Part shown: piece by piece, positions 6,327-12,458 of the stretch | How positions within the stretch are numbered: position 1 is the stretch's first letter | Layout: every line of letters begins with the position of its first letter | Origin: Methanosarcinales archaeon | Lineage (GTDB): Archaea; Halobacteriota; Syntropharchaeia; Alkanophagales; Methanospirareceae | Direction: 5' to 3' | Length of the DNA stretch: 12,810 nucleotides | Assembly (NCBI GenBank): GCA_009618475.1 | Contig: WJOV01000129.1 | Coordinates: 1-12,810, forward strand | The notes under the pieces: generated by a model | What the model was told of the DNA's origin: nothing | Seen by the model: the letters and a program-made list of their open reading frames with translations, nothing else | Databases searched by the model: none | Made by a program: the position numbers and the translations under genes

Positions 6327-6420
6327 TTTACCGCTGAGCCCGCTGAGCCCCGGGAAACTTATTTACCACAAGTTCAAAATTTCTTTGTCATCTCAGCGCT
6401 CTCCGCGTTCTCGGCGGTAA
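6327..6420. repeat. Inverted-repeat element built of 9-base units, copy A
   Basis: The left arm carries two GCTGAGCCC units in tandem (6333-6350). The right arm (6391-6418), read on the minus strand, carries GCCGAGAAC, GCGGAGAGC and GCTGAGATG. The consensus unit is GCNGAGNNC, with period 9. The arms face each other, so the element can fold as an imperfect hairpin with a roughly 40-base loop. The last 33 bases (6388-6420) match 8211-8243 with two differences. It lies just beyond the 3' end of ftr. A 53-codon open frame through it is an artefact of the repeat. The rest of the gap (6207-6326) holds only AT-rich sequence that includes the RNase III promoter. Confidence 0.7.
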
Positions 6421-6435
6421 CGAAGAATGACTTTA

Positions 6436-7341
6436 TTACAGCCCCAACACATCTTTAAGCCTGAGCTGGTACTTCCCCAATTTACCACCGAAATTACCCG
6501 CCGTTATTTTCACCACCCCGGGTACTTTCACCGCCGCTTTTATTCCCGCACTCATTGCTTCTTTAACCGCTTCTTCACTAAGTCCGTTTATCACCACCTC
6601 AAAAACGCCATTCACGTTCGCAGGCAGCTCAGACGCTTCTATCTTGTCTTTCAACGTGGGACAGAACTTCTCATTTATCGTTGCGTGCATGAACTTGTAT
6701 TTCTGTGAGCCGATTTTCGAGCCAGATGCGACTACGCCACCCGTAAAAGGTGTTATCGTGCCTTCTACCTGCCCAATGGCAGAAACGGCATCCTCAACTG
6801 CGGTCAGCGCGGACATCTGGTCCTTCGCAAGGATAAACAAATTCCCACCGGCAACGCCCTCCTTTGCTCCCAGATTTTTCTCTATCACGAATTCGCCGCC
6901 CATTATCGGAACCCTCGACACCGCTCTACCGTAAAGTTCCTCCTCCGATTCGAACCCGTCGCCAAAGAATTTTAGCTTGAAGCCCGTGTTGAACTCCTTC
7001 TCGCTTTCTTCCTTCTTTAAGCCATTAAATACCGCCGTTGTCGGGCAGGTGAGAACGCATTGTCCTATCCTCGCGAGCAATTGCTCATCTAACGCCTTAT
7101 AGCCGAACGTGCAGATGATTATATATACTCCCGGTCTTCCATCCGGGGTCTCCTCTGGCGATGCTATTTTATCTATCCCTGCCTCTGCGGGGCACATTAT
7201 TACGGAAGTGCCAAAACCCGTCGTCTCCTTCGCCGCTTCCATCGCCCATTTCTCATTCACCGCCGTTATCAACACTCGCGCAACCTTTATCGGGAACGCT
7301 TCAGCAAATGTATCCTCTATTTCTACTCCTTCCAATTCCAT
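6436..7341 (-). CDS. ftr: Formylmethanofuran--tetrahydromethanopterin N-formyltransferase
   Basis: Ftr moves the formyl group between formylmethanofuran and tetrahydromethanopterin, a soluble cytoplasmic step of methanogenesis that runs in reverse in methane oxidisers. At 301 residues it matches the family length (about 297). Recognisable family segments include the N-terminus MELEGVEIEDTFAEAFPIKV, the TTGFGTSVIMCPAEAGI region (40-56), TPDGRPGVYIIICTFG (65-80), RIGQCVLTCPTTAVFNG (91-107), and the C-terminal KITAGNFGGKLGKYQLRLKD (278-297). The start is supported by AAGGTGA (7349-7355), about 7 bases upstream. It lies 77 bases downstream of cofC on the same strand and may be cotranscribed with it, although a TATA-like CTTTATTAC near 7382 could give it its own promoter. 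No Fwd, Mch or Mtd genes lie nearby. Confidence 0.97.
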   Translation of the reverse strand: MELEGVEIEDTFAEAFPIKVARVLITAVNEKWAMEAAKETTGFGTSVIMCPAEAGIDKIASPEETPDGRPGVYIIICTFGYKALDEQLLARIGQCVLTCPTTAVFNGLKKEESEKEFNTGFKLKFFGDGFESEEELYGRAVSRVPIMGGEFVIEKNLGAKEGVAGGNLFILAKDQMSALTAVEDAVSAIGQVEGTITPFTGGVVASGSKIGSQKYKFMHATINEKFCPTLKDKIEASELPANVNGVFEVVINGLSEEAVKEAMSAGIKAAVKVPGVVKITAGNFGGKLGKYQLRLKDVLGL

Positions 7342-7348
7342 TTTTCTT

Positions 7349-7388
7349 TCACCTTGAAAAAGGAAGATAACATTGAAGTAATAAAGTT
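7349..7388 (-). promoter_or_regulatory. Ribosome binding site and possible promoter of ftr
   Basis: On the minus strand, AAGGTGA (7349-7355) sits about 7 bases before the ftr ATG. A TATA-like CTTTATTACTT (about 7378-7388) lies about 40 bases upstream, so ftr may be transcribed independently of cofC. The ribosome binding site is clear; the promoter is weak. Confidence 0.4.
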
Positions 7389-7418
7389 TTCTATTTTTTC
7401 AAGACAGAGTGAGGTTAT

Positions 7419-8057
7419 TTATCTACCAACCTTCGCCTCTTTATCCACACGAAGACAAACGCCGATTGCTCGTAGATATTCCGCCGAGAAACCTTTACCG
7501 TGAACCACTAACTCTATCAAGTCATCCACTTCGTCTATATCCACACTGATAAAAAAGGAATCGTAAACGACGTAGCTCAAATTCCGCCGCTTCGCCATCT
7601 CTACATGCTTCAAATAGCTAATTCCATAATAAGAAACGAAGAACTCGTAAGGTCTGCGCAGAAATAAAGCGTTTGTGCCTCCTTTTCTACCCGGTGCTAT
7701 CACCACGTCCTCCTCACGCCTAACGAGTTCATTTATGCTTTCGGACGTTGCCAGCGGAATATCCGCCATTATTATCAGCACCGGCTCTTTTTCCTCTCTT
7801 ATTACTTCGTTCAACACCTCGTTCAGCCCCCTTTCATCCTCTCTAACCGTCAGCTTTAACTCCTCGTCTAACTCGAAATTCAACTTTGAGCACGTTGAAA
7901 TTATCCTTGCTTCTTCTATCTCCGACCCTGATACCGCAACTAAAACATCCTTTAACATGCAGATTGCAAACTCTTCTCTCTCTTTTTCGGTTAAAAACGC
8001 GCCTAATCTCGTTTTTGCTCCTTCCTTCTTAAACGGTATAATCGCTTTCACTTTCAT
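7419..8057 (-). CDS. cofC: 2-phospho-L-lactate guanylyltransferase CofC (F420 biosynthesis)
   Basis: CofC activates 2-phospholactate (or phosphoenolpyruvate) with GTP to make the lactyl-PP-guanosine used by CofD in building coenzyme F420. The 212-residue protein has the nucleotidyltransferase N-terminus AIIPFKKEGAKTRLG (5-19), the ERGLNEVLNE segment (75-84), the metal-binding-type MADIPL (97-102), GRKGGTNALFLRRP (123-136), and SVDIDEVDDL near 171-180, all typical of the family. Length is normal. The ATG at 8057 has a TATA-like ATATTTAAAT about 25-30 bases upstream (8082-8091), so the leader is very short; TGAGGG directly abuts the start. It lies upstream of ftr on the same strand. CofC and Ftr serve different pathways that meet in methanogenic C1 metabolism. 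Confidence 0.95.
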   Translation of the reverse strand: MKVKAIIPFKKEGAKTRLGAFLTEKEREEFAICMLKDVLVAVSGSEIEEARIISTCSKLNFELDEELKLTVREDERGLNEVLNEVIREEKEPVLIIMADIPLATSESINELVRREEDVVIAPGRKGGTNALFLRRPYEFFVSYYGISYLKHVEMAKRRNLSYVVYDSFFISVDIDEVDDLIELVVHGKGFSAEYLRAIGVCLRVDKEAKVGR

Positions 8058-8157
8058 CCCTCAAAATGAATGACGAAAGCCATTTAAATATTATTCGCTT
8101 TTCGTCTGCGAAATCCGTTAGGAAACGCAATTAACGATATAAAAATTTGTGCTTGTT

Positions 8158-8244
8158 TATTCACCGCGGAGCCCGCAGAGAACACAGAGAATCAAAAAAA
8201 ATCATTTATCTCATCTCAGCGCTCTCCGTGCTCTCGGCGGTAAA
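8158..8244. repeat. Inverted-repeat element built of 9-base units, copy B
   Basis: The left arm (8163-8190) reads as GCGGAGCCC, GCAGAGAAC, ACAGAGAAT. The right arm (8214-8242), read on the minus strand, gives GCCGAGAGC, ACGGAGAGC, GCTGAGATG. The arms pair at about 20 of 28 positions around a 23-base AT-rich loop. The right 33 bases match copy A (6388-6420) at 31 positions in the same orientation. It lies upstream of cofC, so copies A and B bracket ftr-cofC. Confidence 0.7.
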
Positions 8245-8363
8245 CAAATACAAAAAGTTTAAATAGTTTATTAAAAAATATTTCGGTATAAGATAGTTTT
8301 TTATGTCACTATGGATTTTATATCTCTTATAACAGTATATTTTATGCACGAGGTATGCTTGCC
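8245..8363 (+). promoter_or_regulatory. Promoter and leader of cheR
   Basis: This is part of the 306-base gap between cofC and cheR, whose left side holds the cofC promoter (TATA-like at 8082-8091) and repeat copy B. It is very AT-rich. TTTTATAT (8316-8323) and CTTATAAC (8326-8333) are the best TATA-like boxes. GAGGT at 8350-8354 directly abuts the ATG at 8355 but sits 9 bases before the ATG at 8364, so it favours the second start. Confidence 0.45.
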
Positions 8364-9212
8364 ATGGTATTGAACGACGAAATGGGTTTAAATCTTTTAA
8401 AGAAGAAGATATACGAGAGAACGGGTGTAGATTGCAGTAAATACAAGGATAACTACTTAAAGCGAAGAATAGACCTGAGGATGAAAGCAATAGGCATAGG
8501 TACTTCTTACAACGAATACTACCGGTTTTTAGAAAAAAATCACGATGAATACAAATCTCTTCTTGACGGAATAACGATAAACGTTACGGAATTTTTCAGG
8601 GACGCGGATACGTTTGATGCCTTTAAAAACATGGTGATACCACAACTGCTCTCGGAGAAGGTAAAGCGAAATAGCAAGATACTGCGGATATGGAGTGCAG
8701 CGTGTTCCATCGGTGAAGAGCCATATACGATAGGCATTGTTCTGCACGAAAAACTCGGTCCTGGGCTAAATAACCTCCTTGCTTCGATACATGCGACGGA
8801 TATTGACGGAAAAGCTCTAAGTGCCGCCAAAGCCGGTATTTATGATGCAGAGGCGCTGAAAAAAATTAGTAAACCAAAAGTATCTAAATATTTTGACGTC
8901 GTGGATGGGAGCGACAAATACCGCATAAAGGACAAAGTGAAGAATCTTGTGCGGTTCCAGCAGCACGACCTTATATCGGGCAAGAAATTCTCGCACTTCG
9001 ACATCATCTTTTGCAGGAACGTCTTGATATATTTCGGAAGGGAGCTGCAACACACGTTATTTCTCGACTTTTACGATGCTTTGAACGACGGAGGCTACTT
9101 GATCATAGGCAAGACGGAAACAATGACCGGGGAAGCGAAAGATAAATTTACGTGCGTTAATACGAGGGAAAGAATATATAAGAAAGATTCAAAAAATCCA
9201 GGGATTTCATAA
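8364..9212 (+). CDS. cheR: Chemotaxis protein methyltransferase CheR
   Basis: CheR methylates glutamates of chemoreceptors with S-adenosylmethionine. The N-terminal CheR domain (about 10-90 from the upstream ATG) includes ERTGVDCSKYKDNYLKRRID and INVTEFFRD, the residues that face the receptor and the methyl donor. The methyltransferase domain has IWSAACSIGEEPYTIGI (112-128; WSAGCSTGEEPYS is usual), ATDID (147-151), and FDIIFCRNVLIYFGRE (215-230). At 282-285 residues it is a normal length. I favour the ATG at 8364 over 8355 because GAGGT ends at 8354, giving 9 bases of spacing instead of none. It is on the opposite strand from, and convergent with, the cheC-cheD-sensor-receiver run, so it has its own promoter. 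No receptor lies in the window. Confidence 0.95.
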   Translation: MVLNDEMGLNLLKKKIYERTGVDCSKYKDNYLKRRIDLRMKAIGIGTSYNEYYRFLEKNHDEYKSLLDGITINVTEFFRDADTFDAFKNMVIPQLLSEKVKRNSKILRIWSAACSIGEEPYTIGIVLHEKLGPGLNNLLASIHATDIDGKALSAAKAGIYDAEALKKISKPKVSKYFDVVDGSDKYRIKDKVKNLVRFQQHDLISGKKFSHFDIIFCRNVLIYFGRELQHTLFLDFYDALNDGGYLIIGKTETMTGEAKDKFTCVNTRERIYKKDSKNPGIS

Positions 9213-9256
9213 ATTTCATAAATTATATTTAACTCCTGACGTTTTTGGCAATTAGA

Positions 9257-9395
9257 ATGGTTAATAGAAAAGAAAAGAGCAAAGAGCTGGAAAAGCGGAC
9301 AAAACAATTAATTTGCGGTTAAGATTATCCAACTCGCAGGTAAATTGCCGAATAAGGAAGCGGGGAAAGTCATGAAGTACCAAATGATTTCGCGG
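9257..9395 (+). pseudogene. Decayed four-helix-bundle gene (23S rRNA intervening-sequence type)
   Basis: From the ATG at 9257, 21 codons (MVNRKEKSKELEKRTKQLIC, then G) end in TAA at 9320. Dropping one T there gives KIIQLAGKLPNKEAGKVMKY followed by QMISR, after which similarity ends near 9395. Together this resembles the four-helix-bundle / 23S rRNA intervening-sequence protein family, whose common N-terminal pattern is roughly 'LxxRTKxFALRIIKLxxALPxxxxGxVIGxQLLRS'. Intact members run to about 115-130 residues, so this is a frameshifted 5' remnant. A TATA-like ATTATATTTAA at about 9220-9230 still sits upstream. Its 3' end lies under the antisense end of the receiver gene. The assignment is from pattern memory, not a search. 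Confidence 0.6.
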
Positions 9396-9819
9396 ATGTT
9401 TCATTATCAGGACTTTCATCTTTTACCGATTCTCGCGATTCCAGAATATTTATTATATTTTCCACTGTCCCGTGCCAGTCAGCGGCTTTGCTTATTGTCC
9501 CTTTTGCACCCGCTTTGAGTGCGTCACTTTCTTCCTCTGTTCCGGCGTAGGCGGTGAACAGGTAAATGTTCGCTTCCGGGTCGCTTTCAAGTATCTTTTT
9601 GGTTGCCTCAATGCCGTCCATCACAGGCATTCTGAGGTCCATCAGCACGAAATCCGGTCTCTGCCCCTCACTTCTCAGTTTGACGTACATTTCCACGCCT
9701 ACCTCGCCATTTATGGCTGAGTGCACAGTGAACGTGTGCTTCTTTTTCCTCACCAGAAAGAGGGGCAGTAACTCGTGAATTGACTCTTCATCATCCACAA
9801 GCAAAATAGTGCATTTCAT
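9370..9819 (-). CDS. CheY-like response regulator, receiver domain only
   Basis: This 149-residue receiver domain has all the phosphorylation residues: acidic pair D9-D10 (LLVDDEES), phospho-acceptor D61 (LMDLRMPVMDG), T89 (LFTAYA) and K111 (GTISKA). There is no output domain. The C-terminal tail of about 25 residues after the fold is acidic and polar, and its last eight residues are antisense to the decayed four-helix-bundle gene. The ATG lies 2 bases beyond the stop of the upstream PAS sensor gene, with AAGGAGAT (9828-9835) about 8 bases upstream, so the two are translationally linked. It probably receives phosphate from CheA or another kinase and may be a substrate of the CheC proteins. 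It may be a chemotaxis CheY or a separate signalling relay. Confidence 0.92.
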   Translation of the reverse strand: MKCTILLVDDEESIHELLPLFLVRKKKHTFTVHSAINGEVGVEMYVKLRSEGQRPDFVLMDLRMPVMDGIEATKKILESDPEANIYLFTAYAGTEEESDALKAGAKGTISKAADWHGTVENIINILESRESVKDESPDNETSAKSFGTS

Positions 9820-9821
9820 TT

Positions 9822-11234
9822 TTATCCATCTCCTTCTTCCTCTTCTTCTAAATAATTTCCCGCCAGCGCGTCCTTCACCAGTTTCTGGATTTCCTCGTTC
9901 TTCTCTCGTATAGTCCTGATTCTCTCTTTTTGGGCATCGTCGAGATTGCTGGCGTCAAGCAGTAATTCTGAGTTTCCGCCAATGATAGTCACCGGAGTGA
10001 TAATTCTATGTGAAGTTTCTTTTAGAAAGTTTTCTCTTAGTCTATAAGCCTCTTTCACCTTATCTTCCGCTAACTTGTGCTCGGTGATGTCATGCAAGAC
10101 TACCTGAACACTTTCCGCTTTACTCCCAGGATTAACAATTGGTTGAATATTCACGGCAAACCATCGCTCCTCTCCCCCGATAATCTCAAAATCCTCATCG
10201 TTAAGTGGTTTTCCTGACTTGAGGACTTTGTGAATATTTTCCATCCAATGGTCGGCAACTTCAGTAACGGCTAAGTCCCACACAGTCTTGCCAATTATTT
10301 TATCTGGAATGACACCGTGTATCTTTGCCGCATCTTCATTCATAAATGAAATGACACCATCATAGTTTATCATAGCTATCGCCGCACCAGCATTTTCAAC
10401 GAGCAGACGGTATTTCTCTTCGCTCTTCCGCAGTGCCTCTTCCGCTCGCTTCTGCTCGGTAATGTCTTCCAGTACAACCAGTTCTTCTTCTTCTTCTTCT
10501 TCTTCTGCAATCAACATTCCCCTCGCTCTGATATTGAATATCCGTTCACCCAGCTTCTCTGACTGATAATGCATCTCAAAGTTCTCAAGCATATCTTCAG
10601 TCCCAAATAGTTTAGTTAGTTCGGTGCTGAGTATCCCCTCCTTAACGTGCAATATCTCCACTATGCTACAGCCAATCACCTTTTCGGGTTTAGTTTGAAA
10701 CGTTTCATAGAATGACCGATTTGCACTCTTTATCCTTAAATCCTTATCGAGAACAAGCAACGAATCCGGGACGGTAGCTACTATATTTTTCGAAAAATTC
10801 TTCTCTTTTCTTATTTTCTCCTCCAGCTCCACTTCTTTTGTTATATTCCTGCTTACCCTTACCGTTCCAATCGGCATGCCCTCTTTATCCTTTAACAATG
10901 CCGCAGACATGCTGATATGAACGGGCTTCCCAGCATTCCTCAATACGATTGTCCGATAGTTTTTAATCTCTCCTTCCCTTCGCACCAGTTCCATTATCCT
11001 GTCCGCTTCTTCGGGGTCTGCGAAAAATTTCCTGTTGGATGTTCCTATCACCTCATCTGCACGATAACCCATAATGTCCCCAGCACTCTTATTCCAGTCT
11101 CGCACAATCCCTTTCATGTCCACGACCACAATCGCATCCGCAGAACTCTCAATAATATTATCCAAATAATCTTTCTTCATTTCTCCCTTTAACTGCTCCT
11201 CAGCCTGCGTTTTGGTATTCAGAACTTTAAGCAA
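9822..11234 (-). CDS. Three-PAS sensor with HisKA-like segment but no ATPase domain
   Basis: The 470-residue protein has three PAS domains at about 24-134, 147-262 and 272-388. Each ends in a PAC-like signature (RNITKEVELEE; LEDITEQKRAEEALRKSEE; HDITEHKLAED). They are followed by a dimerisation/phosphoacceptor-like helix pair at about 397-455, with H-box ETSHRIITPVTIIGGNSELL and His409. The protein then stops after an acidic tail, with no HATPase domain, and the receiver gene begins 2 bases later, so none has been shifted into another frame there. It has no membrane segment and is therefore probably a cytoplasmic sensor. It cannot autophosphorylate alone. It could be a scaffold, a phosphatase, a phosphotransfer partner, or use an ATPase in trans. 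The start is uncertain: TTG at 11234 (9 bases after cheD, no ribosome binding site) or ATG at 11180, preceded by GGGAG only 2 bases away. Confidence 0.85.
   Translation of the reverse strand: MLKVLNTKTQAEEQLKGEMKKDYLDNIIESSADAIVVVDMKGIVRDWNKSAGDIMGYRADEVIGTSNRKFFADPEEADRIMELVRREGEIKNYRTIVLRNAGKPVHISMSAALLKDKEGMPIGTVRVSRNITKEVELEEKIRKEKNFSKNIVATVPDSLLVLDKDLRIKSANRSFYETFQTKPEKVIGCSIVEILHVKEGILSTELTKLFGTEDMLENFEMHYQSEKLGERIFNIRARGMLIAEEEEEEEELVVLEDITEQKRAEEALRKSEEKYRLLVENAGAAIAMINYDGVISFMNEDAAKIHGVIPDKIIGKTVWDLAVTEVADHWMENIHKVLKSGKPLNDEDFEIIGGEERWFAVNIQPIVNPGSKAESVQVVLHDITEHKLAEDKVKEAYRLRENFLKETSHRIITPVTIIGGNSELLLDASNLDDAQKERIRTIREKNEEIQKLVKDALAGNYLEEEEEGDG
10482..10506. repeat. (TTC)n microsatellite inside the sensor gene
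   Basis: A near-perfect run of about eight TTC units encodes eight consecutive glutamates (residues 244-251) in a loop of the second PAS domain, just before its LVVLEDITEQ signature. Slippage would change the length in frame by one Glu per unit. A shorter Glu-rich run encodes the C-terminal tail (9825-9850). Confidence 0.85.
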
Positions 11235-11243
11235 TTTTTGAAA

Positions 11244-11753
11244 TTAAATACTTTTTATCCCGTCTTTCGTCTTCACGCTAAATACCCCCGTGCACGTATC
11301 CAGAGTAACCGTCCTACCGTAATTTCCACCGGTGTCCTCTCCCGCGAGCATTATTCCCGCCTTCTTTAGTTCTTCTTTTACTACTATTGCGTTCCTATCC
11401 CCTATTTGCAGACTGTCCATCGCTGAGAACATGGATGCTCCACCTGCCATCTTCGCCACTATCCGCTCCTTCGCGGTTTTATGTCGCAACATTTCCTTTA
11501 CCAGCACGGGAACCGCTATGTCCGCAAACTTACAGCACTTTCCCGTATTGCTGCCGTCTTTACCCTCAGGAAGCATTATATGTGCTATCCCGCCCACTTT
11601 TGCAGGCCTGTCGTAAAGAGCAAGTCCTATGCAAGAGCCAAGCCCCATTATTATTAACTGGTGTGGATTATGCGCTACCTTCATTTCTCCGATACCCGCA
11701 TAGTACCTTTCCACCTCATCTTCCGATTCCGATTCCAATCGTTCAGTAGCCAT
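11244..11753 (-). CDS. cheD: Chemoreceptor glutamine deamidase CheD
   Basis: CheD deamidates glutamines of chemoreceptors and, in organisms with CheC, binds CheC and stimulates its CheY-P phosphatase activity. The 169-residue protein carries the nucleophile Cys41 in IIMGLGSCIGLALYD (34-48) and His58 in GIAHIMLPEG (55-64). The 17-residue spacing equals that of Thermotoga CheD (Cys27, His44). The Thermotoga catalytic Thr21, six residues before the Cys, is Ile35 here. The rest is typical (AKMAGGASMFS, about 104-114; GEDTGGNYGRTVTLDTCTG, about 137-155). Length is normal, with a slightly long acidic N-terminus. It begins 17 bases after cheC and ends 9 bases before the sensor's TTG start, so it is part of the same run. 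No strong ribosome binding site is seen. Confidence 0.94.
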   Translation of the reverse strand: MATERLESESEDEVERYYAGIGEMKVAHNPHQLIIMGLGSCIGLALYDRPAKVGGIAHIMLPEGKDGSNTGKCCKFADIAVPVLVKEMLRHKTAKERIVAKMAGGASMFSAMDSLQIGDRNAIVVKEELKKAGIMLAGEDTGGNYGRTVTLDTCTGVFSVKTKDGIKSI

Positions 11754-11770
11754 TTTATTTCTCTTTTATC

Positions 11771-12424
11771 TTACTTTACTTCCGCCTCAAGCAAGGATAG
11801 CATATTTTTTAGACTGTCGTGATGTGGAAACAGCATGATATAGCCGTAGATTCCTTTCTCGGTTTCATCTTTGAAATCGCATTTGAACAAAATGACTTGC
11901 TCAGTTTTTTCTGCTTCTGCCATTGCTACCATTAGGTTTTCCATCATTGCGCTCATCATATCAAAAGAAAAAGAGGGCGGAGATGGCATCATAGAAAACT
12001 GAAAAAAGTCCGCAATGGCATCACAGAACGAAGAAGCGAGCATGTTACCCAGTTCCATTAACGCCGATTCCTCCATTTCCGTCCCTATGCTTTTCGTCTC
12101 TCCCGGCATTTTGCCCATGAGTATGTCAATGAGACTGAAAGCGCTTCTCTCAGGGAAAAGAACCAGTAAGTAGCCGGAGAATCCGCCGCTAAGCTGAACG
12201 AAGATTCCTGCAACCATTTTCTCTATCGCTATCTTTTTTTCTGCACCCTCTATCGACACGACTTCCACGGGTGGCACTTTTATATTCATTGTCACGCCCG
12301 TCATCTCTGCCAGCGACGTTACCGCATGACACGAGGCTATGTTACCCAGTTCATTGAGCGCATCCTTCTGAAATGCGTTTAGCTCGAACTCTAACCCCCC
12401 TGGTCCTTCTTTTCTTCCATTCAT
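11771..12424 (-). CDS. cheC: CheY-P phosphatase CheC
   Basis: CheC removes phosphate from CheY to terminate the chemotactic signal and pairs with CheD. The 217-residue protein is typical in length and has both conserved active-site motifs: E25-x-x-N28 in NELGNIASCHAV and E124-x-x-N127 in MELGNMLASSFCD. Having both suggests two working sites. The start is well supported by AAGGAGG (12432-12438), 7 bases upstream. It lies 34 bases after the stop of a second cheC paralog and 17 bases before cheD. The C-terminal half is strikingly similar to that paralog, so the pair arose by tandem duplication. Both carry a distinctive PSPPSFSFD segment. Confidence 0.95.
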   Translation of the reverse strand: MNGRKEGPGGLEFELNAFQKDALNELGNIASCHAVTSLAEMTGVTMNIKVPPVEVVSIEGAEKKIAIEKMVAGIFVQLSGGFSGYLLVLFPERSAFSLIDILMGKMPGETKSIGTEMEESALMELGNMLASSFCDAIADFFQFSMMPSPPSFSFDMMSAMMENLMVAMAEAEKTEQVILFKCDFKDETEKGIYGYIMLFPHHDSLKNMLSLLEAEVK

Positions 12425-12458
12425 TTTCTTTCCTCCTTTTCTTCTTTCTCACTCCGGC

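Noticed and set aside
6291..6455. Plus-strand open frame of about 53 codons through repeat copy A
   Set aside because: Its translation (FTAEPAEPRE, ISALSAFSAV) is simply the repeat read as protein, and it runs into the antisense of ftr.
8158..8244. CRISPR-like array
   Set aside because: The units are 9 bases and directly adjacent, with no spacers of 30-40 bases and no cas genes nearby.
8206..8490. Open frame of 94 codons on the minus strand between cofC and cheR
   Set aside because: Its end reads through repeat copy B (LFTAESTESAEM) and its start overlaps the 5' end of cheR. It has no ribosome binding site and no recognisable domain.
10917..11192. Open frame antisense to the sensor gene
   Set aside because: It overlaps the conserved first PAS domain in the opposite direction and has no start signal or family resemblance.
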